Of a stretch of DNA of 64,000 nt, positions 28,958-40,305 are shown in pieces. The stretch is taken from assembly GCF_019693445.1 (NCBI RefSeq), contig NZ_JAHRBL010000003.1, positions 124,001 through 188,000 on the forward strand. Direction: 5' to 3'. Source of the DNA: Deinococcus aquaedulcis (lineage in GTDB: Bacteria; Deinococcota; Deinococci; Deinococcales; Deinococcaceae). A model generated the notes under the pieces. The model saw only the letters and a list, made by a program, of their open reading frames with translations. It did not search any database and was not told the DNA's origin. The position numbers were made by a program, and so were the translations under genes. Position 1 is the stretch's first letter, and every line of letters starts with the position of its first letter.

Positions 28958-30178
28958 CTAGCTCAGCTTGGCCTTGAATTCCTCGTAGCCAAAGGTTTTC
29001 ACGCGCTCGTAGGTGCCGTCCAGGCGCAGAATGCCGATGTCCGGGTGCTTAACCCCGTTGAAGAAGGTGGTCTTGACCATCGTGTAGTGAATCATGTCGT
29101 CAAAGACCACCCGGTCGCCAATGGCCAGCTGCCCGGGAAACACATATTCGCCCACCACATCGCCTGCCAGGCAGGTGGTGCCGCCGATCAGGTACGGGTG
29201 GCCGGGAGGGGCGTCCACGGCCTCGCGGTGGTCGTGTTCGGGGGGGTCACCCGCGCCCAGGATGCGGGGGCGGTAGGGCATTTCCAGCACGTCGGGCATG
29301 TGGGCCGACACCGAGATGTCCAGCAGCGCGGCGTCCTTGACGTTGTGCACCACGTCCAGCACCGAACTGACCAGCCAGCCGGTCTGCCAGCCAAAGGCGC
29401 TGCCGGGTTCCAGAATCACGTGCACGCCCCATTTCTCGCGGAAGGCGCGCACCACGCGGATCAGGCGCGGGATGTCGTAGCCCTCGCGGGTCATCAGGTG
29501 GCCACCGCCAAAGTTGACCCACTTCACCTGCCCCAGCACGTCCCCGAAGTTGCGCTCCAGCACCTCCAGGGTGCGCTCCAGGGTGTCACTGTCTTTCTCG
29601 CACAGGGTGTGGAAGTGCAGGCCGTCCACGCCGTCCATCAGCTCCGGGCGGAATTCGCGGCGGGTGACGCCCAGGCGGGAAAAGGGCCCGGCGGGGTTGT
29701 ACAGGTCCGTTTCCACCTCGGCGTATTCGGGGTTCACGCGGATGCCCACATGCAGGGTGCGCCCGGCGGCCCGCGCCGCTTCGACCTGCGGCTTGAAGCG
29801 CTGCCACTGCGAGAACGAGTTGAACACGAGGTGATCGGCCAGTTCCAGGATGCGCGGAAACTCCTCGTCGCTGTAGGCGGGCGCGTACACGTGGACCTCG
29901 CCCTGCATCTCTTCGCGCGCCAGGAGGGCCTCGTTCAGGCTGCTGGCGGTGGCGCCCGTGATGCCGTACTCGCGCAGCAGGGGAAAAGCCGACCACATCG
30001 AAAAGCCCTTGAAGGCCACGATAATCTGCGCGCCGCTCTCGCGCTGCACCTGCGAGATCAGGGCGAGGTTGCGGCGCAGGCGTGATTCGTCGAGCACAAA
30101 GGCCGGACTGGGAATGGCCGTGAAATCCACGGAGGCCACCGGGGTCACCGCCGGGAGGGACAGGTCAGAAGCCGTCAT
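28958..30178 (-). CDS. nspC: Carboxynorspermidine/carboxyspermidine decarboxylase
   Basis: The 406-aa protein is a fold-III PLP decarboxylase of the alanine-racemase/ornithine-decarboxylase group. The PLP Lys is about 57 in VAFKGFS. 'VNFGGGHLMT' binds phosphate, HFHTLCE and ILEPGSAFG are conserved, and GGTTCLAGD holds the catalytic Cys from the second subunit. NspC makes norspermidine or spermidine from the carboxy form produced by carboxynorspermidine dehydrogenase, which is not in this window. TACCCT lies seven bases before the ATG. Confidence 0.92.
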   Translation of the reverse strand: MTASDLSLPAVTPVASVDFTAIPSPAFVLDESRLRRNLALISQVQRESGAQIIVAFKGFSMWSAFPLLREYGITGATASSLNEALLAREEMQGEVHVYAPAYSDEEFPRILELADHLVFNSFSQWQRFKPQVEAARAAGRTLHVGIRVNPEYAEVETDLYNPAGPFSRLGVTRREFRPELMDGVDGLHFHTLCEKDSDTLERTLEVLERNFGDVLGQVKWVNFGGGHLMTREGYDIPRLIRVVRAFREKWGVHVILEPGSAFGWQTGWLVSSVLDVVHNVKDAALLDISVSAHMPDVLEMPYRPRILGAGDPPEHDHREAVDAPPGHPYLIGGTTCLAGDVVGEYVFPGQLAIGDRVVFDDMIHYTMVKTTFFNGVKHPDIGILRLDGTYERVKTFGYEEFKAKLS

Positions 30179-30220
30179 GAGGCACAGGGTAGCGGGTTGG
30201 GGTGGGTCTGGGTCTGCGGT

Positions 30221-31981
30221 TCAGGGCACAGCTGGCTTCACATCATCAAGGCGCAGACGGTCCCCTTCAAACACTGGCCGCGCGTCGCCGCTTTCGATGC
30301 GTTCCACCAGCGCACGCTGCTCCGGCGTAAGAACCTGGCGCCACGGCTCAGAGGGCTCTGCCTGATGACACGCCCGGAACAGCACCACGGACATGATGCC
30401 CAGCGCCAGCAGGGGCCGCAGGGCCTGACCAGCGGTGGGCAGTGGCAGAGCTGAAAGCGTGGAGGGCAGGGCCGAGAGTGTGAAGGGCAGCGCCGGCCAC
30501 AGCAGTGCACGCCGGGCCGTCCCCGCTTCCCAGTCACGCGCCTTGCTGCGGGCCAGCAGGCGCTGGGCACCTGCATGACCGCTCCCCCCAGCCCGCTCCA
30601 GCAGGTGGCGCGCGTAATTCAGGCTGTCCTGGATGGGGCGCGTCTTGACCGGGCGCAGCACCCCGTCTCCGCCCACTTCGACGCGCCCGGCCCGCAGCTG
30701 CTGGGCCAGCGCGACGCGGGCGTCATTGTTTCCCGCGTCTGCGGCGCGCAGCAGATAGCGGTAACGGTCTCGCTCATCCAGACCAAATTGCTGGCGAAAG
30801 GCACCAAAGTGCCCATAGACGTGCCAGCTCAGGTCGGGACTTCCCAGGTCAGCGGCCCGCAGGGCATCCCGGTTGACCTCTTCGGGCTCCTGGTCCGCAC
30901 GCAGGACCACGAGCAGTTCAGCGGCCTCGCGGTTGCCTTCATCGCGGGCCCGCAGCAGCCAGGGTAGGGCGTCGGGCAGACGCCACGCAGGCCCCGCCAG
31001 TTGCAGCTTGCCCAAGCCGATCATGGCGTCGGTGTCACCCCGCTCCGCCGCGCGCCTGAGGAGGCCCGCCACGCGGGGGGCCAAGTCTTCAAGCCCCTGC
31101 CAGCCGTGCACGAAAGCAATGAGGCCATTGCCGTCCAGCGCAGCGTCCTCATCCTGCTCGGCTGCAGCCAGATAGCGCTCCAGAGCCGCGCGGCGCTCGG
31201 CCAGGGAACGCCCGGCAATGGTCAGGGCGACAAACAGCTGGTTGGCATGGAGGTCGCGCAGGTTGGCCGCCAGCTGGGCACGCTCAACCGCCACCACAAA
31301 GTCGCGGGTAAACGCCATCGCGTGGTGCGACACACAGACGTGAAATTCGGCCCAGAGGCGCTGCATGTCTGTCTCGGAGAGCAGACCGCTGGCCTGCTGC
31401 TGGCGCACGAACGCCAGCATCTGCGCCTCGCTGCCGCCCCATTCCTCGCGCAGGTGGTAGAGCATGATGCGCCTTAAGGTCAGGCTTTGCGGATTGGCCG
31501 CCAGCCCCTGGGTAAACCAGTCGGGATACTGCTGGGCGTCCACCTCGGCGGCCGAAACTCGGCAGCCCAGACTGTTGGCGGCCCAGCCACTCACGGCCCA
31601 CGCTGCCAGGGGATTGGCCGTGAGTGTCACGGCGTGCCCGGCGCAGGCGGTGGCCTGTTCGGTAAAGTGCTCCAGCCCACGCCACCCCTGATCGCTCACA
31701 TGGCTGGACTTCGCCTCTCCCCGCGCGGCCCAGGCCCGCGACAGCAGCCACTCTGCCAGCGCCACATGCGCCTCGTAAGAGCCCATATGCGCGTCCATCC
31801 ACGCGCTGAAGCGCTCCCCCAGGGCGGGGTCCGGCTGCTGGAAAGCCTGAAAAGCGTTCAGCAGGTCGCGCTCGGCCAGCTGCCCGGCCTCAAACTGGCG
31901 CTGCAGCCCGCCCAGATGCTCTTGAAGGGTGCCGTACTGCTCGTCGCGCAGCAGGCGCAGAAAGTCGGGGGCGGCGTTCAT
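30221..31981 (-). CDS. DUF4034-like protein with Sel1 repeats and one membrane segment
   Basis: The N-terminal about 200 residues show the DUF4034 pattern: 'LRDEQYGTLQEHLGGLQRQFEAG' (first 30 residues), 'SYEAHVALAEWLLSRAWAARG' and 'NPLAAWAVSGWA'. Later parts carry Sel1/TPR-like units such as RAAERGDTDAMIGLG and LLRAADAGNNDARVALAQ. A hydrophobic segment near 535-553 with Cys is close to the C-terminus, so most of the protein is on one side of the membrane. A scaffold role is typical for such repeats; no partner is evident. Confidence 0.75.
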   Translation of the reverse strand: MNAAPDFLRLLRDEQYGTLQEHLGGLQRQFEAGQLAERDLLNAFQAFQQPDPALGERFSAWMDAHMGSYEAHVALAEWLLSRAWAARGEAKSSHVSDQGWRGLEHFTEQATACAGHAVTLTANPLAAWAVSGWAANSLGCRVSAAEVDAQQYPDWFTQGLAANPQSLTLRRIMLYHLREEWGGSEAQMLAFVRQQQASGLLSETDMQRLWAEFHVCVSHHAMAFTRDFVVAVERAQLAANLRDLHANQLFVALTIAGRSLAERRAALERYLAAAEQDEDAALDGNGLIAFVHGWQGLEDLAPRVAGLLRRAAERGDTDAMIGLGKLQLAGPAWRLPDALPWLLRARDEGNREAAELLVVLRADQEPEEVNRDALRAADLGSPDLSWHVYGHFGAFRQQFGLDERDRYRYLLRAADAGNNDARVALAQQLRAGRVEVGGDGVLRPVKTRPIQDSLNYARHLLERAGGSGHAGAQRLLARSKARDWEAGTARRALLWPALPFTLSALPSTLSALPLPTAGQALRPLLALGIMSVVLFRACHQAEPSEPWRQVLTPEQRALVERIESGDARPVFEGDRLRLDDVKPAVP

Positions 31982-32035
31982 CGAGTCTTCATGGTAGCGC
32001 CCCGCCGCCAGCCGTACCTGCGCAGCTGTGTGGCT

Positions 32036-32530
32036 CTACTTGAGCACTTTGAAGCTCTTGATAAAGGCGTCGTTCACCGGGGCCAGCTTGGCTTCCTGGC
32101 CCTGGCGGCTGGTGGCGGTCACCATGTAGACGCGGTTGCCCTTAACCGCGTAGGTGGCGATGAAATACAGCTTGTACTGCCCCTGGCGCCCGGTGTACAC
32201 CAGCCGGTTGCCCTTCACGCCGCCCAGGGTGGCCGCCTGGTTTTTCAGAATCTTGCCGTCGGTGATCAGCTGCCCAATCTGCTTGACGTTCAGGGCGTGG
32301 TACTGCGCCTGGGTCATGCCGGCGGGAACGGGCTGCACTATCACGTTGATGTTGGAGGTAAAGTCGCCCTCGCGCTTGCCAGCGAACACCACCGCCGTGC
32401 CGGGGTACGACCCCTGCTGCCAGCCCGCCGGCACCGTGGCCGAGAAGGTGCCGGAAGGGTCCTTGTAGGTGGCGGCGTGGGCCACCCCCGAGAGCAGGAT
32501 CAGGGCCAGCAGCGGGCGGAACAGGGTCAT
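32036..32530 (-). CDS. Exported PsbP/DcrB-like protein, 164 aa
   Basis: A signal peptide (MTLFRPLLALILLSGVAHAA) precedes a single domain with 'YKDPSGTFSATVPAGWQ', 'INVIVQPVPAGMTQAQYHA', and a C-terminal 'YAVKGNRVYMVTATS...FIKSFKVL'. That order (FSVxxPxGW start, final strands with a terminal S-F) is the PsbP-like fold used in DcrB and many secreted bacterial proteins. TACGCT lies six bases before the ATG. Specific role unknown. Confidence 0.78.
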   Translation of the reverse strand: MTLFRPLLALILLSGVAHAATYKDPSGTFSATVPAGWQQGSYPGTAVVFAGKREGDFTSNINVIVQPVPAGMTQAQYHALNVKQIGQLITDGKILKNQAATLGGVKGNRLVYTGRQGQYKLYFIATYAVKGNRVYMVTATSRQGQEAKLAPVNDAFIKSFKVLK

Positions 32531-32586
32531 GGCCGCAGCGTACGGGGCCGGGCAGGGCGCGCAGGTCTGGAGCGCGGCCCCAGGTC

Positions 32587-33318
32587 TTAACCGGCCGTGA
32601 ATCTCAGGGTGCCTTCGGGGGCGCCTTCACCGGGAACCAGGGTGGGCACCAGGGTGCTGGTGCTCAGGCCGGCGGCAAAGCGTACGTCCTCGCCCAGCCC
32701 CAGGCGGCTGAGGTGCTGGCCGTGGCCGCTGCTGCTCAGGGCTTCTAAGGGGTTCCCGCCGTTGCGGCGCACCGTCAGGGCAATGCGGGCGCCGTCGTCC
32801 ACGGTAAATTCGCCCATCGCCAGCAGGTATTCGGCCAGCACACCGGCCGCGTACACGTCTTCCAGGCCCACATGGCTGTCGGTGCCCGCGCAGACAATGG
32901 CAATTTCTTCGGTGGCGGTGGCGCGGGCGCGGCGGGCCGCCGCGTGGGCGTTGGTCAGGGCGGCCAGAAAGATGTGCTTGCCGGTCCGGGCCGCCGTGTG
33001 GGCCGCGCCAGTGCCGTTGGTGGTGTTCATGACCACCGTTTTCCCGGTGAAGTTCTGGCCCGCTGCCTCGGCGGGGCTGTTGCCAAAGTCAAAGCCGGGA
33101 ATGGGCAGGCCGCCGCGCTCGCCGCCCAGCAGGTAGGGGCTGCCTTCAGGGGCGCCGTCGCGCAGGGCCAGGGCCACCTCTGGGGTGGCGGTCAGCAGCA
33201 GGGCGTCGGCGCCGCGTTCCAGATAGGTCACGGCGGTGGTCGTGGCGCGCAGCACGTCTATCACCACCACCACGTCGGGGTAGGTGCCGTGCGGCAGCAG
33301 GTCAACGCGCAGGCGCAT
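32587..33318 (-). CDS. comB: 2-phosphosulfolactate phosphatase-family protein (ComB)
   Basis: The 243-aa protein has the family's N-terminal [52 protein letters not shown] and a late 'ICAGT' type strand '[19 protein letters not shown]'. In methanogens ComB hydrolyses 2-phosphosulfolactate on the way to coenzyme M; in bacteria without CoM the true substrate is open. The gene begins three bases after the rpe stop, so it is read from the rpe transcript. Confidence 0.85.
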   Translation of the reverse strand: MRLRVDLLPHGTYPDVVVVIDVLRATTTAVTYLERGADALLLTATPEVALALRDGAPEGSPYLLGGERGGLPIPGFDFGNSPAEAAGQNFTGKTVVMNTTNGTGAAHTAARTGKHIFLAALTNAHAAARRARATATEEIAIVCAGTDSHVGLEDVYAAGVLAEYLLAMGEFTVDDGARIALTVRRNGGNPLEALSSSGHGQHLSRLGLGEDVRFAAGLSTSTLVPTLVPGEGAPEGTLRFTAG

Positions 33319-33321
33319 GGC

Positions 33322-33996
33322 TTACTTCAGCGCCTCGCGCAGGCGCTCCAGGCCGGCCGCCGCGCCGTCCTTGCCGTAGACCGCGCTGCCCGCCACCAGA
33401 TTGCTGGCCCCAGCATGCACCACCGCGCGGGCGTTGGCGGCACTCACGCCGCCGTCCACCTGCAACTCGGCGGCGCTGCCCAGGTCGTCCAGCCAGCGGC
33501 GCACGGTGCGGATGCGCTCCAGGCTCTGCGGAATGAATTTCTGCCCGCCAAAACCCGGATTCACGCTCATGATGAGCACGAGGTCCACGTCGGCCAGTAC
33601 GGGGCGCAGGGTTTCCAGCGGCGTGCCCGGGTTCAGGGTCACGCCGGCCTTTTTGCCCAGTTCCTTGATCTGCTGCACGGCGCGGTGAATGTGCGCCGTG
33701 GCCTCCACATGCACCGTCAGGCCGTCGGCCCCGGCCGCCGCAAAGTCCTTCAGGTAGCGCTCGGGGCGGTCAATCATCAGGTGCACGTCCATGAACAGCG
33801 GGCTGGCCGCGCGGGCCGCCGCCAGAATGGGGAGCCCGAACGAGATGTTGGGCACAAAGGCCCCGTCCATCACGTCCACGTGTGTCCAGTCGGCACTTTC
33901 GATGGCGCGCAGTTCCTCGCCCAGGCGGGCGAAGTCACAGGCGAGGATGCTCGGCGCGAGTTTGACGCGGCGGGCAACAGGGTCGGGCGTGGTCAC
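33322..33996 (-). CDS. rpe: Ribulose-phosphate 3-epimerase
   Basis: Rpe interconverts ribulose 5-phosphate and xylulose 5-phosphate in the pentose phosphate pathway. The 224-aa TIM barrel shows KLAPSILACDFARLGEEL, the metal/catalytic HVDVMDGAFVPNISFG, FMDVHLMI, VNPGFGGQKFIPQSLERI and LQVDGGVSAANA with phosphate-binding 'LVAGSAVYG'. The GTG start has TAGACT seven bases upstream. It is divergent from the regulator at 34167. Confidence 0.95.
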   Translation of the reverse strand: MTTPDPVARRVKLAPSILACDFARLGEELRAIESADWTHVDVMDGAFVPNISFGLPILAAARAASPLFMDVHLMIDRPERYLKDFAAAGADGLTVHVEATAHIHRAVQQIKELGKKAGVTLNPGTPLETLRPVLADVDLVLIMSVNPGFGGQKFIPQSLERIRTVRRWLDDLGSAAELQVDGGVSAANARAVVHAGASNLVAGSAVYGKDGAAAGLERLREALK

Positions 33997-34114
33997 GCCC
34001 CGCAGTCTACCCTGAAGCGGGCCGTGACTTCGCGCAGGTCATAAAACCCTGACCCAGTCTTGCCTCTGCAGAACCGTGGAGAAGCGCGGCCCTGTCCGAA
34101 CAGGCCCCTCTCCA

Positions 34115-34145
34115 ATTTTCAGTTTTTGGCGTTCCGACTGAAAAT
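34115..34145 (+). promoter_or_regulatory. Perfect 9-bp inverted repeat upstream of the HTH-M48-ABC operon
   Basis: ATTTTCAGT (34115-34123) is repeated inverted as ACTGAAAAT (34137-34145) with a 13-bp gap, so the two half-sites are about two helical turns apart. It lies ten bases before the -10-like CATAGT (34155-34160), over the likely -35. It is a natural operator for the regulator encoded immediately downstream; that is inference. Confidence 0.65.
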
Positions 34146-34166
34146 GACCCGGGGCATAGTGGCCCC

Positions 34167-34811
34167 ATGAGCGACACACCGCCCCTGACCGTGCAGACCC
34201 CCGAGCAGGCCCTGGCCCTGCTGGACCCGCAGACCCTGAGCCTGCTGGGTGCCTTTGCCGAGCCCATGACCCCCAGCGAGGCCGCGCGCAGCCTGGGCCA
34301 GCCCGCCAACCGCGTGACCTACCACGTGCGCCGCCTGCTGAGCCTGGGCCTGCTGGAAACCGCGCAGACGGTGGGCAAACGCGCGCGCTACCAGGTGGTG
34401 GCCGTGACCTTCGTGGTGCCCTACCGCCTGACCGCCGCCGCCGACGTGAGCGAGATGTTCACGCCGCTGTTCCGCGAGGTCTCGGGGCGCTTTGCCCAGG
34501 CCGCGCGGGACCGCGCCCAGGAACTCAGCGAGGAGAGGCTGGAAGGCGCGATCACCCTGCGCCTGGGCCACCACCAGCCGCTGCACATGGACCCGCCCCC
34601 CGCCGCCCTGATTCGCTACGCCCTGAACGCCAACGTGCGCACCTTTGACCTGAACGCCGAGGACTACGCCGCGCTGCAGGCCGAACTGGGCGAACTGCTG
34701 GAACGCTACGCCGCCCGCGCCACCGCTGCGGGCGAGCGCCGCCCCTGCACCGCTGTGGCCATCACCTTTCCCGGCGCCCTGTTCGAAGCTGCCCCCGAGG
34801 CCGGCGCATGA
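34167..34811 (+). CDS. Winged-helix transcriptional regulator (ArsR-like)
   Basis: The 214-aa protein has an N-terminal winged helix: 'LLDPQTLSLLGAFAEPMTPSEAARSLGQPANRVTYHVRRLLSLGLLE' then a wing 'TAQTVGKRARYQVVA'. A C-terminal part of about 140 residues, with LIRYALNANVRTFDLNAEDYAAL, follows and is not metal-binding by inspection. CATAGT lies six bases before the ATG. It overlaps the M48 protease gene by 4 bp and heads a four-gene operon. Confidence 0.85.
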   Translation: MSDTPPLTVQTPEQALALLDPQTLSLLGAFAEPMTPSEAARSLGQPANRVTYHVRRLLSLGLLETAQTVGKRARYQVVAVTFVVPYRLTAAADVSEMFTPLFREVSGRFAQAARDRAQELSEERLEGAITLRLGHHQPLHMDPPPAALIRYALNANVRTFDLNAEDYAALQAELGELLERYAARATAAGERRPCTAVAITFPGALFEAAPEAGA

Positions 34812-35938
34812 GTGCCGAGCCCTCCACCCTGGCCCAGCGGCAGGCGCAGGACCGCTTTCGCCTGAAGCGCCTGGGGCTGTTTCTGCTGACCGGCACCGCC
34901 CTGAACCTGGGACTGGTGCTCAGCGGGGCCGCCGCCGGCCTGCGCGACCTGACCGGCGACGACACCCTGGCCCAGCGCGCCCTGTTCGTGGCGGCGTACG
35001 GGGCCGTGACCAGCGCCGCTCAGCTGCCGCTGGAGTACCTGCTGGGCTACCGTCAGGAGCGCCGCGCCGGCCTGCTGCGCCTGGGCACGGCGGCGTGGCT
35101 GCGTCAGTGGGGAGCGGCCAGCGCCGTGTCCACAGTGGTGCAGGGCAGCCTCTATCTGGCGGTCAGCGGCGTGTTCCGCGCGGCGCCGGACGCGTGGCTG
35201 CCCGGGGCCGCCGCCGCCATCACCGTTTTTCTGGGGGCGCTGGTGGCGCTGCAGCCCTGGCTGACGCGGCGGGCCGTGCGCCTGCGCCCCCTGACCGACG
35301 AACGGGTGAGCGCGCTGGCGCAGACCCTCTTTGCCCAGGCGGGGGTGCGCCTGACCGGGCTGCAGGTGGCCGAGGTCAGCCGCAACGCGCGGGTGGCGAA
35401 CGCCTTTGTGCAGCCCAGCCTGCGCGGCGCACAGCTGATCGTCAGTGACACCCTGCTGGCCCAGGCCAGCGACGAGGAGTTGCGGTTTGTCATCGCCCAC
35501 GAACTGGGACACCACGCGCGGCGCGATCTGTGGCGGCTGCTGGCGTGGCAGTGGCTGTCGCTGCTGGGCATGGTGGGCGCGGCGGCGATCCTGCTGGGCA
35601 CGCTGGGCACCCAGGGGGGCCTGCAGGGGGCGGGAGATATTGGCGCCGTGCCGGTCCTGGCCCTGGCCTTTACGCTGGCGCAGCGTGGGCTGGACCTCGT
35701 GGGACACGCCCTGAAACGGCAGATGGAATACCGCGCCGACACCTACGCCCTGCGCCTGACCGGCGATCTGGACGGCATGGCGCGCGTGCTGGAACGCCTG
35801 TCGGACCAGAATCTGCAGGACCCCAACCCCCCGCGCGCCGCCGAGGTGCTGTTTCACGATCATCCGGCCCACGCGCGGCGCCTGGCGGCTGCCCGGCGGG
35901 TGCTGGCCCAGCCCCTGAACGGGGTGCGCCATGTCTGA
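34808..35938 (+). CDS. M48-family membrane metalloprotease
   Basis: The 376-aa protein has hydrophobic segments at about 25-43, 60-75, 100-118 and 135-155, then the zinc motif HELGH at about 231-235 and a downstream 'MEYRADTYALRLTG' with the third ligand. That is the HtpX/Ste24 (M48) arrangement, with the active site on the cytoplasmic face of the membrane. Overlaps of 4 bp with the regulator and 8 bp with the ABC ATPase tie it to the operon. Its substrate may be a peptide handled by the transporter; this is inference. Confidence 0.87.
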   Translation: MSAEPSTLAQRQAQDRFRLKRLGLFLLTGTALNLGLVLSGAAAGLRDLTGDDTLAQRALFVAAYGAVTSAAQLPLEYLLGYRQERRAGLLRLGTAAWLRQWGAASAVSTVVQGSLYLAVSGVFRAAPDAWLPGAAAAITVFLGALVALQPWLTRRAVRLRPLTDERVSALAQTLFAQAGVRLTGLQVAEVSRNARVANAFVQPSLRGAQLIVSDTLLAQASDEELRFVIAHELGHHARRDLWRLLAWQWLSLLGMVGAAAILLGTLGTQGGLQGAGDIGAVPVLALAFTLAQRGLDLVGHALKRQMEYRADTYALRLTGDLDGMARVLERLSDQNLQDPNPPRAAEVLFHDHPAHARRLAAARRVLAQPLNGVRHV

Positions 35939-36818
35939 CGCCCTGACCGTCCAGGGGCTGACCAAGCGCTACGGCGCCCACCCGGTCCTGCAGGGCCTGA
36001 ACCTGAGCCTGCCGGCGGGCGCCCTGGGGCTGTTCCTGGGGCCCAACGGCGCGGGCAAGACCACCACGCTGCGGCTGCTGGCCGGCCTGGAGGCCCCCGA
36101 CAGCGGCACCTTCACCCTGCTGGGCCGCGCGCCCCACCCGGCGCTGCGCCGCGAGGTGGCCTTTACCCTGGAAGAACCGCGCTTTTACCCGCACCTGAGC
36201 CTGCTGGACAACCTGCGGGTGGTGGCCGGCTACCGGGGCCTGCGCCGCGCAGGGGTCTGGGCAGCGGGGGCGCTGGAGCGGGTGGGACTGCAGGCCAGCG
36301 CGCACCGGGCCTTCGGGCGCTGCTCGCTGGGCATGCGCCAGCGCCTGTATCTGGCCAGCACCCTCACCCCGGACCTGCGGCGGCTGCTGTTGGACGAACC
36401 CACCAACGGCCTGGACGTGGAAGGCCGCGAGGCCCTCTGGGCGGTGCTGACCCGCCTGCGGGCCGACGGGGTGAGCCTGCTGGTGTCCACCCATCAGGTG
36501 CTGGAAGCCGAGCGCTCTGCCGACCACCTGAGCGTGCTGCACGGGGGCCGCAGCGTTTTTGATGGCCCGCTGAGCGCCCTGCAGGCGCAGCGGCGGCTGG
36601 TGCTGCAGGTGCCCGACCCGGCCCAGACGGCGCTCGCCCTAGAGAGCCACGGCCACGCCACAGAGAGCGGGCGCGGCGCCGGCGAAGTGGTGGTGCAGGC
36701 CGCGCCCGCCCAGGCGGCGCAGGTGCTGGGCCTGCTGAGCACCCTGAACCTGCCCGTGTACGGCAGCCGCCCCGAAGACCTGGAAGAGCTGTACTGGAGA
36801 ATCAAAGATGCGTCCTGA
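35931..36818 (+). CDS. ABC transporter ATP-binding protein
   Basis: The 295-aa ATPase has Walker A GPNGAGKTT (37-45), a signature CSLGMRQRLYLA that departs from LSGGQ, Walker B 'RRLLLDEPTNGLD', and the H-loop STHQ. The C-terminal extension of about 90 residues is typical of ABC-2 exporters of the BcrA/CcmA type. It overlaps the protease gene by 8 bp and the permease by 11 bp. Export of a peptide, antibiotic or lipid is the usual role. Confidence 0.9.
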   Translation: MSDALTVQGLTKRYGAHPVLQGLNLSLPAGALGLFLGPNGAGKTTTLRLLAGLEAPDSGTFTLLGRAPHPALRREVAFTLEEPRFYPHLSLLDNLRVVAGYRGLRRAGVWAAGALERVGLQASAHRAFGRCSLGMRQRLYLASTLTPDLRRLLLDEPTNGLDVEGREALWAVLTRLRADGVSLLVSTHQVLEAERSADHLSVLHGGRSVFDGPLSALQAQRRLVLQVPDPAQTALALESHGHATESGRGAGEVVVQAAPAQAAQVLGLLSTLNLPVYGSRPEDLEELYWRIKDAS

Positions 36819-37467
36819 GCCCCTGCCCCTGCACCCGGAACTTCTGAAATTCAAGCGCCAGCCGCTGGCGCTGGCCCTGACGGCCTCGGCGCTGGGGCTG
36901 CCGGCCCTGCTGTGGGGGGCGCAGCACCTGGGCCCGGTGGCCCTGAGCACTTCGGCGCCGGGGTGGCTGCTGCCGGCGCACGCGGCGGTGGCCCTGCTGC
37001 TGCCCTACCTGCTGACCCTGGAAGACGGCCTGGGCACGCCGCGCTGGCTGGAGACCACGCCCACCCACCCCAGCCGCGTGGTGGCGGCCAAGGTGGTGCT
37101 GGTGCTGGCCGTGGCCCTGCTGGGCGCGGCGCTGGCCCTGGCGCTGGGCAGCCCGCTCCCCAGCCCGGCCCAGGCGCTGACCGGGCTGCTGGGCGTGCTC
37201 TCTAGCACCCTCACCCTGACGGTCCTGAGCCTGCTGACGCGCCACTTCGCCGCCACGCTGGTGATCAGCGTGGTGTGGCTGCAACTGGCCCCTGCGCTGC
37301 TGACCCTGCTGCCCGAGGGCGTGCGGGGCACGCTGGGGGCCATGCTGCCCGCCCTGGGCCTGACCCAGTTCGGGGACACGGCACATCTGCTGCCCCGGCT
37401 GCTGGCCCACGCCCTGCTGCTGCTGGTCCTGTGGGCGCTGCTGCACCGCCGCGCGCCGCACTGGTAG
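36808..37467 (+). CDS. ABC-2 type permease
   Basis: The 219-aa protein has about six hydrophobic helices with a short charged break '[25 protein letters not shown]', a cytoplasmic coupling region. It pairs with the overlapping ATPase, and no second permease follows, so a homodimer is likely. The predicted terminator at 37485 closes the operon. Confidence 0.82.
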   Translation: MRPEPLPLHPELLKFKRQPLALALTASALGLPALLWGAQHLGPVALSTSAPGWLLPAHAAVALLLPYLLTLEDGLGTPRWLETTPTHPSRVVAAKVVLVLAVALLGAALALALGSPLPSPAQALTGLLGVLSSTLTLTVLSLLTRHFAATLVISVVWLQLAPALLTLLPEGVRGTLGAMLPALGLTQFGDTAHLLPRLLAHALLLLVLWALLHRRAPHW

Positions 37468-37484
37468 GCGGGAGGGACGGGGCT

Positions 37485-37519
37485 GGGTGGGAAGGCCTGT
37501 TGTCCTGGCCTTCCCACCC
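37485..37519 (+). terminator. Hairpin ending the HTH-M48-ABC operon
   Basis: GGGTGGGAAGGCC pairs perfectly over 13 bp with GGCCTTCCCACCC around a 9-nt loop. No T-run follows, so it may be a weak terminator or an RNA end-stabilising hairpin. Confidence 0.6.
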
Positions 37520-37573
37520 AAACGCCCGTTAGGCGGCGCGTGGCATCATGGGCCCAGACGGAGGCACCCACCC

Positions 37574-39709
<2,136 letters not shown>

Positions 39710-39894
39710 CCGGCGCCCCGGCGACCGTGACGGCTGGCCGGGGTCGGCCCGGCCCTGGTGCGGCTGGTGCAGCTGACTACCGCGTTCGGGCCGACGGTGG
39801 CGGCGGTGGTCTGCCCAGCAGCCTCGTCGTGGCTGGACCGCAGACAGGGGCCGCCGTGAGCAACCCGGCCCGCCGCCACATCGTACCGGCAGCC

Positions 39895-40305
39895 ATGAAA
39901 GCCATGCTGCTCTCCGTCTGCACCCTGCTGACCCTGGCGGGGGCCCAGGGCCTCCCCCCTGTCCCGTACCAGAACACCCCGGCCGTGACCACGGTGGGCG
40001 GCCTGAAGGTCTGTCAGGTGGGCGAAACCCGCTACCTGCTGGACCGCGCGGGCCGGGTGCGCAGTCTGGACTACGCCCGCCTGATTCCCGACAACACCCT
40101 GCGCGTGCGCCAGAGCTATGACCGCGCCGGGCGCCTGACCGGCATGCAGGTGCAGTGGACCGGCTTTGCGGGCCGCCTGCTGGACGTGCGCGGGGCCTTC
40201 GACGCGCGGGGGCGGCTGGTCAAGGAAACGGGCTTTCGCCGGGCGGGCGTCACCACACCGCTGCGCTCGTACCTGCGCCCTGTGCCCCGGGGGCTGAAGT
40301 GCTGA
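39895..40305 (+). CDS. Exported small hypothetical protein, 136 aa
   Basis: The start at 39895 gives MKAMLLSVCTLLTLAGAQG, a clean signal peptide; the in-frame extension upstream is Gly/Pro/Ala-rich and was rejected. The mature part is beta-rich (VGETRYLLDRAGRVRSLDY and QSYDRAGRLTGMQVQWTG), with a DRAGR repeat reminiscent of YD/RHS-type strands, and a final Cys. It overlaps the next exported-protein gene by 7 bp. No family recognised. Confidence 0.7.
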   Translation: MKAMLLSVCTLLTLAGAQGLPPVPYQNTPAVTTVGGLKVCQVGETRYLLDRAGRVRSLDYARLIPDNTLRVRQSYDRAGRLTGMQVQWTGFAGRLLDVRGAFDARGRLVKETGFRRAGVTTPLRSYLRPVPRGLKC

